From assembly GCF_011769985.2 (NCBI RefSeq), contig NZ_CP039734.2, positions 1,984,001-2,048,000 of the forward strand: DNA of 64,000 bases, written 5' to 3'. Below are positions 17,246 to 26,156 of this stretch, one piece after another. Position 1 is the first letter of the stretch. Each line of letters opens with the position of its first letter. The notes beneath the pieces were generated by a model. It ran no database searches, was not told the origin of the DNA, and saw only the letters and a list, made by a program, of their open reading frames with translations. The position numbers and the translations under genes are program-made. The DNA comes from Sulfurospirillum diekertiae (GTDB lineage: Bacteria; Campylobacterota; Campylobacteria; Campylobacterales; Sulfurospirillaceae).

Positions 17246-18063
17246 TCCTCTCTTGAAATCACGACTTTAATGTCTGCAGGTTTCGCATGATACGGTGAAG
17301 AGGTCACAATAAAATCAACCCCCGTTTGAGCATAGGCAACAATGTTTTGCTCACCAATGCCTCCTGTGGCAGAAAGAAGCAGATGAGGGAACTCTTTTTT
17401 GAGTCTCACACAGCGCCTTAATGTCTCAAAATCCATTTTTTCGCATTGCAGTATCGCTGTTCCAAGCGTTGCAAAATAACGTGCTTCTTCGTAATTATCC
17501 ACTTCCACAACAATCTTTTTTTCCAAATATTTTTGTTGCATTTTGGCAAATTGTGCTTCAAAAGCGGCATCATTCTCAAAAAAGACACGGTGCTGTTTAA
17601 AGACTAAAACAGAATCATAAAGTCCTAAACGGTGATGAGCCCCTCCGCCAGCATAGACAGCTTTGAGTGCTAATTCTTTGGTACGAGGAAAAATCTTACG
17701 TGTGGTTAAAAGCTCTATTTTGGGGTTGACTTCACGTGCAAGTGTAATCATCGTATGGGTTTTAGTCGCAATACCGCTTAAAAATTCGAGAATATTTTGG
17801 CTCACTTTCCATGCCTTATGTGCAGCGTCCGCTCTGCCATACGCCTCCAAGATAAGCTCACCCGCGTCCAGCCTATCGCCACACTTTTTGTAAGCGCGTG
17901 TCTCAAGTCCTAGCTTTTGACATATTTCTGTGACAAATTCCACACCACAAAGAACGATAGGCTCTTTGGAAGCAAATGAAATCTTGGCTTTGTGAGATCC
18001 AATATCTAATCCTACCGTGGTCATATCGATTAACCCAACATCTTCACGTATCATATCCATCAT
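17242..18063 (-). CDS. modD: ModD-like phosphoribosyltransferase (quinolinate PRTase homologue)
   Basis: 273 residues from ATG 18063, with AAAGG about 9 nt upstream; an in-frame TTG two codons earlier is less likely. The fold is that of nicotinate-nucleotide pyrophosphorylase (NadC): TRKIFPRTKELALKAVYAGGGAHHRLGLYDSVLVF covers the PRPP and quinolinate site, followed by VEVDNYEEA and SATGGIGEQNI. A NadC role would need checking, but position at the end of a molybdate transport locus points to ModD, a paralogue of unknown exact reaction in Mo loci. Confidence 0.78.
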   Translation of the reverse strand: MMDMIREDVGLIDMTTVGLDIGSHKAKISFASKEPIVLCGVEFVTEICQKLGLETRAYKKCGDRLDAGELILEAYGRADAAHKAWKVSQNILEFLSGIATKTHTMITLAREVNPKIELLTTRKIFPRTKELALKAVYAGGGAHHRLGLYDSVLVFKQHRVFFENDAAFEAQFAKMQQKYLEKKIVVEVDNYEEARYFATLGTAILQCEKMDFETLRRCVRLKKEFPHLLLSATGGIGEQNIVAYAQTGVDFIVTSSPYHAKPADIKVVISRED

Positions 18064-18082
18064 AAGCAAACCTTTACTAAAT

Positions 18083-18098
18083 TATAATATTGTAACAC
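18083..18098. promoter_or_regulatory. Promoter-like AT block before modD, sharing a 16-mer with the ispDF promoter
   Basis: The 16 bases TATAATATTGTAACAC are identical to 12321-12336. Read on the minus strand this gives TGTTACAATATTATA upstream of modD, with a TACAAT or TATAAT -10 candidate and a TGTTACA box. Confidence 0.35.
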
Positions 18099-18106
18099 AA
18101 GATGAT

Positions 18107-18785
18107 TTAAAGGAATGGCTCCTCTTTTTGAAAAAAATGTAGCGCCGTAAACACCGCTAAAGAGATTACAATCAGAATGGCACATAAAAAGAGTGCTAAA
18201 CGGTATTCACCATCAAAAACGGCATTGTAGATGGCTAGAGAAATCGTATCTGTTTTACCAACCATATTTCCACCAAGCATCAAAGTAATTCCCACTTCGC
18301 CTAATGCTCTGGCTGTTGCTATGAGCAAAGAGGCAATAACACTTTTTTTGATACACGGTAAAATGATAAAAAGAAGGGTATGAAATCTATTTTTACCACT
18401 CACTATAAGCGGCTTCTTTGATTGCTTTTGGGAAAAGTTCAATGGCAGACTGAAGAGGTTTGACCATTAAAGGAAGTGCGGCAACAAAACCTGCCAATAC
18501 CAACCCGTTAAAGTCAAAGATAAAACGTATACCCATAGCATTCAAATAACTTCCAATCCAGCCATATTTACCTAAAAGAAGTAACAATAAAAAACCAATA
18601 GCGATGGGAGGAAAAATCAAAGGAAGCGTTACAAGTGTTTCAAACAGCCACTTATATTTAAGTTTTTCATTGGAGAGGAAATAAGAGAGTGGAATGCCAA
18701 GAAGCACTAAAAGCAGAGCAACCACCCCAATAGTTTTAAGGCTTAGCACCAATGGGTGCCAAACCTGTACCATATCAAAGCCCAT
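18107..18785 (-). pseudogene. Second molybdate-type ABC permease, broken by a frameshift (modB2)
   Basis: Two reading frames together make one ModB-like permease of about 225 residues. The upstream part (to 18393) ends KAIKEAAYSEW-stop; the downstream part (18107 to about 18404) continues SGKNRFHTLLFIILP. The intact paralogue at 20349 reads [14 protein letters not shown] here, so dropping one base between 18396 and 18404 (in a short AGTGAGTGG repeat) restores AAYSSGKNRF. Five to six TM helices and the EAA-loop region are otherwise intact. The start is ATG 18785 (11-nt overlap with the upstream gene) or ATG 18773. It may be a real loss, or a base error in the assembly. Confidence 0.85.
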
Positions 18786-19485
18786 ATTTAACAAATATCT
18801 CTTTCGCTTTTGGAGTTTGTAAAAAAGCAACCAACTCTTGACATGCTTTATCTACTTCACAGGCTTTTAAACTTCCTGCTACGATTTCAATAGGGGTATA
18901 ATAGCTTTGAGGAATTTTGATATACCCACCGATTTTATCCATGCTATCCAGTGCAGCGGTGAGGTTCATGATGCCCACATCCACCTCATGGGTACTCACA
19001 TAAGAACTCACCTGAGGAACCGTAGCAACGACCAAAAGTTTCTCTTTGACGCTTTCATACAGTTTAGCATTCTGTAAAAACTCTGTACCTGCATCACCGT
19101 AAATCGCCTTTTTTGCTTCAGGCATTGCAATGGTTTTAATGCCCTCTTCTTTCAAATCGTCAACGCGCGTCAATGTAACACCCTTGGCATAAGCGATGAC
19201 AGCGACACCCTCACCAATTTTTTGATAATGTTCAAAATGGAGTTCTTTCTGTTTCTCTAAAAATTTTTTATCGGCAATCACTAAAGCTATTTCTGTCTGT
19301 TTCGCTTGGGTAAAAATTTGCGCCATATTGCCATAAATGGCGTCCACATTGGTATGATTTTCAGCATACGCTTTGAGTACCTCTTGAACAGGTTTTTTAT
19401 ACCCTGCTCCCACAGCAATTTTAAGATCATCTGCAATCAGTTGGCTTAACAAAGCCATACAGACACCTATCACTATCTTTTTCAT
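18775..19485 (-). CDS. Second ModA-like oxyanion-binding protein
   Basis: 236 residues with a signal peptide (to about LIADDL). The mature part follows the ModA/WtpA-like layout: LKIAVGAGYKKPVQEVLKAY, then GVAVIAYAKG, a central MPEAKKAIYGDAGTEFLQ block and the EVDVGIMNLTA region. It is only distantly like the ModA at 21434. It probably supplies a second oxyanion specificity. Tungstate is attractive because an AOR is encoded nearby, but that is inference. It has two Cys (KACEVDKAC) near the C-terminus and partners with the broken permease downstream. Confidence 0.75.
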   Translation of the reverse strand: MKKIVIGVCMALLSQLIADDLKIAVGAGYKKPVQEVLKAYAENHTNVDAIYGNMAQIFTQAKQTEIALVIADKKFLEKQKELHFEHYQKIGEGVAVIAYAKGVTLTRVDDLKEEGIKTIAMPEAKKAIYGDAGTEFLQNAKLYESVKEKLLVVATVPQVSSYVSTHEVDVGIMNLTAALDSMDKIGGYIKIPQSYYTPIEIVAGSLKACEVDKACQELVAFLQTPKAKEIFVKYGL

Positions 19486-19494
19486 TCTGTGACC

Positions 19495-20352
19495 TTAGAT
19501 CAATTTTTGAAGAATCGGAGTAAAGGCTTTGGTTCCTATACTCACACTATCGCCTACACGCAAATCCTTAGCTTCTCCACCATCAAGAACCACTTCGACA
19601 ATCTGTTGTCCAATAGAGACAATGGCAACGTAAATCACATCGACTTTGACAATGTCCAACAACTCACCTTCAAACGAAAATTTCTGACTGCCTTGCGTGC
19701 GAAGCAACACACTTTTGGCATCACCATCTTGTATGACGCACCCTTGTGAGAGGACAATCACACGAGAACTTAGTCGATACATTTCACTCGGATCATGACT
19801 CACCATAATCGTTGTGGTGCCAAACGCTTTATGAAGCGTTAAAATCTCATGCTGAAGTTTTGTACGCATGGAAGGATCCAGTGCGGAAAGGGGCTCATCC
19901 ATCAAAAGAAGTTTGGGTCTGTTCATCATCGCACGACACAAACTCACACGCTGTTTTTGCCCACCTGAAAGGGTTGCAGGTCTGCGAGTGGCAAGTTCGC
20001 TGAGTTCTGTCATACTTAAAAGTTGATCCGCTAAAGCTTTATCTTTGTGCACAAACAGAAGATTTTCAAGGACACTCATATTGGGAAAAAGGGCATAGTC
20101 TTGAAAGACAAAACCGATACCCCTTTTTTGGGGAGGCAGGCAGTGTGCTCCATCAAGCCACACTTCATCATCGACTTTGATCTGACCTTTTGCACTCTCA
20201 AGCCCTGCTAAAATACGAAGCAGTGTCGTTTTACCACTTCCACTTTGACCTGAAAGAGCTACAAAATTCTGTTTTTCAATTGCAAGCTTTACATGTAAAT
20301 CCATCTTACCCATCGAGCCTAAAAGCTCTTTTTGGACATTAATCTCAATCAT
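19495..20352 (-). CDS. modC: Molybdate ABC transporter ATPase (ModC)
   Basis: 285 residues. Walker [12 protein letters not shown] near residue 36, the Q-loop VFQDYALFP, signature [15 protein letters not shown] and Walker [13 protein letters not shown] are all intact, with the switch His in VSHDPSEM. The last ~70 residues form a TOBE-like domain that can sense bound molybdate. The start overlaps the modB stop by 4 nt. It is the only ATPase in the locus, so it may also have powered the second permease. Confidence 0.92.
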   Translation of the reverse strand: MIEINVQKELLGSMGKMDLHVKLAIEKQNFVALSGQSGSGKTTLLRILAGLESAKGQIKVDDEVWLDGAHCLPPQKRGIGFVFQDYALFPNMSVLENLLFVHKDKALADQLLSMTELSELATRRPATLSGGQKQRVSLCRAMMNRPKLLLMDEPLSALDPSMRTKLQHEILTLHKAFGTTTIMVSHDPSEMYRLSSRVIVLSQGCVIQDGDAKSVLLRTQGSQKFSFEGELLDIVKVDVIYVAIVSIGQQIVEVVLDGGEAKDLRVGDSVSIGTKAFTPILQKLI

Positions 20353-21047
20353 GCAATTCCTCCCAAACGATGACTCTGATTGTGATTAAAAACATAAACG
20401 CTTAAAAGCACGCAAAAGCTGATACTAACCATAATGGCACTGTAAATATGAGCACTGGTATAGTCCATAATCTCAACCATCTCATAAATAGCCACAGAGG
20501 CAACTTTCGTCTCACCGGGGATACTTCCACCTACCATCAAAACCACACCAAATTCGCCAATTGTATGTGCAAACGTAATGACAATAGCGGTCATCAAAGA
20601 GGGTTTAATATTGGGCATGGCCACACAAAACAGTGTTTTGAGCTTACTTTTTCCTGCAATATACGAGGCTTCAAGCATATTTTTAGGGAGTGTTTCAAAA
20701 CCACTTTGAAGGGGCTGTACCATAAAAGGCAGGGAATAAAAACAACTTGCCACCACTAAACCGGAGAAGTTAAACACCAGCTTTATACCCAGTACGTCTT
20801 GAAAAAATCGTCCAATGGGTGAGTGAAATGAGAGGGCATACAGGATGTAAAAGCCTAAAACGGAGGGAGGTAAAACAATAGGAAGTGCCGTGATGGATTC
20901 GAAAATTGGCTTGAAACGAGACTTGCTTTGCGATAAATTCCATGCTAAAAAAAGCGAAACAAAAAAAAGAATTGCGGTAGTAATGGAAGCAAGTTTAAAC
21001 GAGATCAAAAAGGGAGTAAACTCCAGTGCCATCAGTTTTTCAAACAC
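20349..21047 (-). CDS. modB: Molybdate ABC transporter permease (ModB)
   Basis: 232 residues, five to six TM helices. It carries the EAA-type loop that docks to the ATPase: [40 protein letters not shown] near residue 55 and [19 protein letters not shown] are typical of ModB. It overlaps the TOBE gene by 8 nt and modC by 4 nt. Confidence 0.92.
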   Translation of the reverse strand: MFEKLMALEFTPFLISFKLASITTAILFFVSLFLAWNLSQSKSRFKPIFESITALPIVLPPSVLGFYILYALSFHSPIGRFFQDVLGIKLVFNFSGLVVASCFYSLPFMVQPLQSGFETLPKNMLEASYIAGKSKLKTLFCVAMPNIKPSLMTAIVITFAHTIGEFGVVLMVGGSIPGETKVASVAIYEMVEIMDYTSAHIYSAIMVSISFCVLLSVYVFNHNQSHRLGGIA

Positions 21048-21441
21048 CTTCTACCTCCATGACGAAAAGTTCACTTGCCTTCATCAGCAAAGTGACATCA
21101 TCACCCACTTGGAGATTCATGCGCATTGAAGAGCTTAAAGTCAGAAAACTTTGCACCTCACTTCCTTTTACATGTAAAAGAATATTGCTCAAGAGTTTTC
21201 CATTTTCGATACTCACAATCTTAGCTGGAAGCTGATTGGAATAACTAAGCTCCCCGCTAAGATTTTTGGCAATTGCCACATGCGAAGGCTTTACGCCAAG
21301 GGTTACATGACTCTTTACATGTAAACCCTTTGGCAAATCAAGCCCCATCATTTTAAGCATACTTCCCTCATAATCAAACGTGATAATATGAAGATTCTGC
21401 TCACCTTCAATCTGGGTAACAACGGCACGCAGTCTATTCAT
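21040..21441 (-). CDS. TOBE-domain molybdate-binding protein
   Basis: About 133 residues from ATG 21441, which overlaps the modA stop; ATGs at 21450 and 21456 are also possible. It is two TOBE-like beta-barrels in tandem (about 1-65 and 70-133) without a DNA-binding or ATPase domain. [32 protein letters not shown] is a clear TOBE pattern. Such Mop-like proteins store or buffer molybdate or modulate the transporter. Two TTTACATGTAAA copies lie inside (21167-21178 and 21314-21325), read as LHVKGSE and LHVKSHV. Confidence 0.75.
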   Translation of the reverse strand: MNRLRAVVTQIEGEQNLHIITFDYEGSMLKMMGLDLPKGLHVKSHVTLGVKPSHVAIAKNLSGELSYSNQLPAKIVSIENGKLLSNILLHVKGSEVQSFLTLSSSMRMNLQVGDDVTLLMKASELFVMEVEGV

Positions 21442-22183
21442 TGACGACATATCCATAATTTTTAAAGATTGCTTTCGCTTTAGCACTGAGTACAAAGTCG
21501 TAAAATGCTTTAGCTTCTGCATTCTTCTCTGCTTGTTTCAAAAGAACGATACCCTGAGCGATTGGTTTGTAAAGTTTTGGATCAACATCAACCCATTGAA
21601 CGCCTTTTTTATACTCTTTCATTTTGTCACTGTAAAAAGCAGAAGCATTAACAAAGCCCACATCAGCCGCAGTCAAAGAAAACTGTAACGCTTGTCCGAT
21701 ACTATCGCCTTGAACCAATTTTGGTTCAACTTTGTCTAAAATATTTGCATTTTTAAACGCTTCCATGCTCGCCGTTCCATAGGGTGCTGTTTTTGGATTT
21801 GCAATAGCAACTTTCTCCACTTTTGGATCTGCAATCACGGCAATACCTTTACTTAAATCAAGCCCTTTCGTGCTGACCATTGCTAAAGCGCCACTCGCAT
21901 AAACAACAGGTTTCGTTACAGCAATACCATCTTCATACAAACTCTCAGGAAATTTCATATCGGCACTTAAGAAAATGTCAAATGGCGCACCACTTTTAAT
22001 TTGTGTGGTGAATTTACCACTAGCACCTAGGATCGTATTGACTTTTGTATTTGGGTTTGTTTTAGCAAACTCCGTTTTAAGTGACTCTACCGCATCACTT
22101 AAATTGGCGGCAACCGCAACACTGATCTCTCCTGCAAGCAAACTCGCGCTTAACAAAACACTCGCTAATAACAGTTTTAACAT
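21434..22183 (-). CDS. modA: Molybdate-binding periplasmic protein (ModA)
   Basis: 249 residues with a signal peptide (LLLASVLLSASLLAGEI). The mature part has VAVAANLSDAVESL, ASGKFTTQIKSGAPFDIFLSAD and NPKTAPYGTASMEAF, the residues that hold molybdate or tungstate by hydrogen bonds in ModA. It is 21 nt downstream of modE and first in the transporter gene order. Full length and intact. Confidence 0.93.
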   Translation of the reverse strand: MLKLLLASVLLSASLLAGEISVAVAANLSDAVESLKTEFAKTNPNTKVNTILGASGKFTTQIKSGAPFDIFLSADMKFPESLYEDGIAVTKPVVYASGALAMVSTKGLDLSKGIAVIADPKVEKVAIANPKTAPYGTASMEAFKNANILDKVEPKLVQGDSIGQALQFSLTAADVGFVNASAFYSDKMKEYKKGVQWVDVDPKLYKPIAQGIVLLKQAEKNAEAKAFYDFVLSAKAKAIFKNYGYVVNE

Positions 22184-22204
22184 AGAAACTCCTTGAATAT
22201 TAGA

Positions 22205-22984
22205 TTATTTTCCGATTAAGATACTACTCGATTTGATGATGGCACAGACACGCGACCCAACAGCAAGCCCTAAAGCTCTCACTGACTCAGCCGTAATGGT
22301 GGAAACAACCACATCATTTTGACCAATATCCACACTGACTTGCGCATTGACTTCGCCCAGTTTAATGTCTGTGACCATTCCCACAAGTTTATTGCGAGCG
22401 CTGGTAGCAACACTTAATTCATTGGAGATAAGCACAGATGAGGCCTTGATAATACCAACCACTTCATCCCCAATTTCTAGTCCCAACTCTTCAACGGCAC
22501 TATTGGTAATATTGGATATAAGAATGACGCCACTTTTGAGGACAATACTTACCTCCGCATTGACTTTTGCCTGTTTAATCTCGCCGATTTTCCCCATCAG
22601 CTGATTACGTGCACTGATTTGCATAGCAATCCTTTGTATGTGTTTTAAACTATTCATTTCAAAGTCGCCCATGGTTGAGAGCCGATTTAAAAACCTCTCA
22701 TACTCTTTTTTTAAAACGGAATAATTGGCAACAACTTCTTCTCCTAAGGGTGTTAATGTCGTTCCACCACCACCGCTTCCACCTGTGACACGTACCACTA
22801 AAGGATGATTGGAAAGATTGTTCATCGTATCAACAGCTTCCCATGCTGCCTTATAACTAAGACCCACTCGTTTAGCGGCACTGCTGATTGAACCTGTCTC
22901 GGCAATAGCTTCTAAGAGCTTCACTCTTTTTTCCAACAAAACGGGCTTGTCAAAGCTCATTACACCAGAAGCAATCCCATCCAT
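22205..22984 (-). CDS. modE: ModE-type molybdate-responsive regulator
   Basis: 259 residues. The N-terminal winged helix-turn-helix (about 15-80, LLEAIAETGSISSAAKRVGLSYKAAWEAVDTM) matches ModE, with RVTGGSGGGGTTLTPLG after it. Two TOBE domains follow (about 120-190 and 195-259), each starting SARNQLMGKIGEIKQ or SARNKLVGMVTDIKL, and bind molybdate. Bound to Mo, ModE usually represses its own transporter genes. The upstream DNA has TATAACG repeats that look like its operator. Confidence 0.92.
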   Translation of the reverse strand: MDGIASGVMSFDKPVLLEKRVKLLEAIAETGSISSAAKRVGLSYKAAWEAVDTMNNLSNHPLVVRVTGGSGGGGTTLTPLGEEVVANYSVLKKEYERFLNRLSTMGDFEMNSLKHIQRIAMQISARNQLMGKIGEIKQAKVNAEVSIVLKSGVILISNITNSAVEELGLEIGDEVVGIIKASSVLISNELSVATSARNKLVGMVTDIKLGEVNAQVSVDIGQNDVVVSTITAESVRALGLAVGSRVCAIIKSSSILIGK

Positions 22985-23010
22985 TTTTTCTTCCTTATGT
23001 ATTTATTGTA

Positions 23011-23077
23011 TATAACGATAAATCAGCGTTTAAATAATTTGAAACATTATAACGTTATTACCTTAATAGCTATAACG
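23011..23077. promoter_or_regulatory. Probable ModE operator region
   Basis: TATAACG occurs three times in 67 bp: 23011-23017 (within TATATAACGAT if one reads from 23009), 23048-23054 and 23071-23077. The second is part of the perfect palindrome ATAACGTTAT (23049-23058). TATATAACGAT equals the half-site of the E. coli ModE box as I recall it. The region lies just upstream of modE. Confidence 0.55.
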
Positions 23078-23192
23078 CTTTATGTTTATTTTTTGATCAT
23101 TTAAAGCAAAGTGGCTATTTTAGCCATTTTAAAAGGTAATTTTTAAGAAACTTTATATAAAATGATCGGATAAATCCTTCAAAAAGAGCAGC

Positions 23193-24116
23193 ATGACACA
23201 AAAAATTTTATCGCTTATCTGCGGCGCATGTATTATTACCTCATCACTGAGCGCAACCTATCTTGACAAAGAAACTGCCGATCGTATTAAACGCAATACG
23301 GATTCTATTATTGCTAAAGACCTTAATAGCAAACAACTTATTTTTGCCAAAGATGAGCAAAAGATTAACCAGCCCGCTAGTTTAACTAAAATTATGACCG
23401 CAATGCTTGCGATTGAAAGTGGTAGAATGAACGATGTCGTCACGATTACGCGTGAGATGATTCAGGTTGAACCTACCAAAGCAGGTCTTAGAGTGGGCGA
23501 GAGATTTTATCTCAGAGATCTTGTTAAAGCAGCAATGGTGATGTCAGCCAATGACGCTGCCATGAGTATCGGTGTTTACTTAGGCGATGGTGATGTCGAT
23601 AAGTTTGTAGGCATGATGAACCGTAAAGCAAAAGCAATCGGGATGAAAAACACCAACTTTACAAATCCTTGTGGATTTGATAGTAGTAATTTTGGACACC
23701 ACTACTCTACCGCACTGGATCTTTTAACCCTTAGCGAATATGCCATTAAAAACAATGCATTTAATGATATGGCAAAACTCAAACGTCATGATTTTCAAGC
23801 CGTCAACACTAAACGTAAATATGCGGCTTACACGCATAACAAACTCCTTAACAATTATAAATATGCCGTAGGAATTAAAACAGGGTATACCCAAAAAGCG
23901 GGCCCTTGTCTGATTGCAAGAGCTAAAAAAGACAACAAAGATATTTTAGTTGTTATGCTGAACTCTGAACACCGTTGGAACGATATTAAAACAATTTTTG
24001 AAGATGTTTTACCTGATCTTACCGAAACAAAAAGCAGCTCTCACAAAGTCATTTCCCATTCTAAAAGTACGAAGAAAACAGCCTCAACGAAAAGAAAAGC
24101 CCATAAAATAGCTTAA
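23193..24116 (+). CDS. dacA: D-alanyl-D-alanine carboxypeptidase (DacA/PBP5-like)
   Basis: 307 residues with a signal peptide (ending near LSATYL). The penicillin-binding triad is intact: SLTK (ASLTKIMTAM) near residue 64, SAN (VMSANDAAMS) near 118 and KTG (VGIKTGYTQKAG) near 231. The enzyme trims the terminal D-Ala from peptidoglycan pentapeptides in the periplasm. The C-terminus is Lys/Ser/Thr-rich and lacks the PBP5 C-terminal domain and anchor. A TATAAA box lies about 35 nt upstream. Confidence 0.9.
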   Translation: MTQKILSLICGACIITSSLSATYLDKETADRIKRNTDSIIAKDLNSKQLIFAKDEQKINQPASLTKIMTAMLAIESGRMNDVVTITREMIQVEPTKAGLRVGERFYLRDLVKAAMVMSANDAAMSIGVYLGDGDVDKFVGMMNRKAKAIGMKNTNFTNPCGFDSSNFGHHYSTALDLLTLSEYAIKNNAFNDMAKLKRHDFQAVNTKRKYAAYTHNKLLNNYKYAVGIKTGYTQKAGPCLIARAKKDNKDILVVMLNSEHRWNDIKTIFEDVLPDLTETKSSSHKVISHSKSTKKTASTKRKAHKIA

Positions 24117-24140
24117 GGCTTGTCACAAGACAAGCCTTTT
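24115..24140. terminator. Bidirectional terminator between dacA and proC
   Basis: AAGGCTTGTC (24115-24124) and GACAAGCCTT (24129-24138) form a perfect 10-bp stem with the loop ACAA, flanked by T and A runs. It serves both convergent genes and touches the dacA stop codon. Confidence 0.85.
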
Positions 24141-24150
24141 AGGCTCTCTT

Positions 24151-24903
24151 CTATTTTGAAAAACCCTTTGCTCTCTCATACGATGCTTCCATCGCTTTAA
24201 TAAAACTATCTCTCACTTTTCCTTCTTCCAACTTTGCATACCCAGCAGCCGTTGTTCCCGCGGGTGACATGACTTTGTCTTTCAAAAGAGCAGGATGTTC
24301 CGTTTTAAGCACTTCACCAACCCCTTCAAACAGCGTTGCAACATATTGATACGTGATTTCGCGCTTCATTCCAAGATTAACCGCACCATCACTCAAAGCT
24401 TCCGCAACAAGCGCTATCCAAGCTGGAGCTGAACCTGAAAGACCTGTGGCAATGTCCAGCTCTTTTTCACTCTCTAACCAAAAGCAACGACCAATGGAAC
24501 TTAAAATATCCATCGCTTCCTCTTTTAACGCAACATCACCACACAATGACGTAGCAGATTTACGTACAAGTGCCGCCATATTAGGCATAGAGCGAATGTA
24601 ATGCTTTGCCATAATGCCCGATTTGAGTTTTTCCAAGTTAATGCCAGCCATAATGGAGATAACACCCTCCGCAATCCCTTTCGTGTGCAGTGTTCCAAAG
24701 GATTGAGGTTTAATGGCAAGAATAACAAGATACCCTTCCAAGGAAGGAATCTCATTCACGATTTTGATCGTGGGATAGAGTTCTTGTAACTCTTTAACAC
24801 GTGCGGGATACGCTTCAACCACCGTAATATCTTTTACATGTAAACCTTGAAGCATCGCTCCACCCATATTGCCAGCACCAATTAAAAGTAATTTCATTGA
24901 CAT
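24151..24903 (-). CDS. proC: Pyrroline-5-carboxylate reductase
   Basis: 250 residues. The Rossmann start LLIGAGNMGGAML binds NAD(P)H. IKPQSF, RSMPNMAALVRKSATSL and the C-terminal SPAGTTAAGYAKLEEGKVR are ProC signatures. It makes proline from pyrroline-5-carboxylate in the cytoplasm. The length is slightly below the usual 260-280. One TTTACATGTAAA (24833-24844) reads GLHVKD. Confidence 0.9.
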   Translation of the reverse strand: MSMKLLLIGAGNMGGAMLQGLHVKDITVVEAYPARVKELQELYPTIKIVNEIPSLEGYLVILAIKPQSFGTLHTKGIAEGVISIMAGINLEKLKSGIMAKHYIRSMPNMAALVRKSATSLCGDVALKEEAMDILSSIGRCFWLESEKELDIATGLSGSAPAWIALVAEALSDGAVNLGMKREITYQYVATLFEGVGEVLKTEHPALLKDKVMSPAGTTAAGYAKLEEGKVRDSFIKAMEASYERAKGFSK

Positions 24904-24935
24904 TCCTATGCTAATTTTGAAGAATTATAGCGCAT

Positions 24936-26156
24936 TTATTGGTAACGAAGTGCCTCAATAGGCTCCAAATTTGCCGCTTTTCGCGCTGGATAGAACCCGA
25001 AAAAGACACCCACACCTGTCGCTACCAAGAAAGAGATCACAATAGAATTTTGTGTAATAACCACACTAATCGGAAAGAAATGTGCCACGGTATACGCACC
25101 ACCAACACCCACGCAAACACCAATAAAACAGCCGATGATGGAAATCATCAATGCCTCAAGTAAAAACTGCACTAAAATATGATTTTGCTTCGCACCAATC
25201 GCGATGCGAATACCAATCTCTCGCGTGCGCTCCGTAACAGATACCAACATAATATTCATGATGCCAATACCACCCACTAACAAGGAAATCGAAGCAATCG
25301 CGGCTAGCATCAACGACATCGCTTTCGTCGTCTCTTCAGCAGTATTGGCAAGGGCGGTGAGGTTACGAATCGTAAAGTCATCTTCGGCACTCTCACGCAG
25401 TTTATGACGTTGACGTAAAAGCTGTGTCATCGCTTCTTCCGCTTGATCCATCGTCTCCTCAGAGCGCCCTTGCACCATAATAAACCGCACCGTACCTTTG
25501 AACTGACTGCCAAATAACTTTGTTTGCGCCGTAGTGATTGGAACCATCGCCGTATCATCTTGATCGCGCCCATCTAAGCTCTGTCCTTTTTTAGCCAGAA
25601 CTCCCACCACAATATAAGGACTGTTTTTAATCCGAATCGTCTTTCCCACAGAAGATTCATCACCAAAAAGATTTTCAGCAACGGTTTTCCCCAGAACAAC
25701 AACGCGTGTTGCGCCTCTGACATCCGAATCCATAAAAGAGTAGCCGCTCTCAATCGCCCAATCACGCACTTGAAAAAATGAGGGCGTTGTTCCTATGACT
25801 TGAGTGTTCCAGTTTGCAGACTGGTAAACCATTTGAGCAGAACCCGATGAGACAGGAGCTGTTGCGGCAATACTATCGATCTCTTCCATAGCGGTTGCAT
25901 CCGATATAGTCAATGTTTGAACCGCTCCACTTCCGATACGCACACCGCCTGACGTCATTGAACCCGCAAGAACAATGAAAAGATTACTTCCCATCGAAGC
26001 AATGGATTCTTTGACTTTGGCTTGCGTTCCAGCCCCAATGGATGACATCAAAATAACCGCTCCTACACCAATGACCATACCCAGCATGGTTAAAAATGTA
26101 CGAAGCCGATTCGCACCCATCGCACTCCATGCTTCAGCAAACATGATAAATGTCAT
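24936..26156 (-). CDS. macB: MacB-type ABC exporter permease
   Basis: 406 residues. One N-terminal TM helix (about 18-45, FLTMLGMVIGVGAVIL), a large periplasmic domain (about 45-275), then three TM helices with LVGGIGIMNIMLVSVTERTREIGIR, the FtsX/MacB signature. In E. coli the permease and ATPase are one chain; here they are separate genes overlapping by 4 nt. It should act with the ATPase, adaptor and outer-membrane genes upstream. The substrate is unknown; macrolides, peptides or siderophores are typical. Confidence 0.88.
   Translation of the reverse strand: MTFIMFAEAWSAMGANRLRTFLTMLGMVIGVGAVILMSSIGAGTQAKVKESIASMGSNLFIVLAGSMTSGGVRIGSGAVQTLTISDATAMEEIDSIAATAPVSSGSAQMVYQSANWNTQVIGTTPSFFQVRDWAIESGYSFMDSDVRGATRVVVLGKTVAENLFGDESSVGKTIRIKNSPYIVVGVLAKKGQSLDGRDQDDTAMVPITTAQTKLFGSQFKGTVRFIMVQGRSEETMDQAEEAMTQLLRQRHKLRESAEDDFTIRNLTALANTAEETTKAMSLMLAAIASISLLVGGIGIMNIMLVSVTERTREIGIRIAIGAKQNHILVQFLLEALMISIIGCFIGVCVGVGGAYTVAHFFPISVVITQNSIVISFLVATGVGVFFGFYPARKAANLEPIEALRYQ

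Noticed and set aside
23112-23126. TGGCTA/TAGCCA hairpin as a terminator
   Set aside because: It lies between divergent genes, where no transcript should end, and the stem is only 6 bp.
22985-23192. A molybdenum-cofactor riboswitch before modE
   Set aside because: The region is very AT-rich with no multi-stem structure that I can find; operator-like repeats explain it better.
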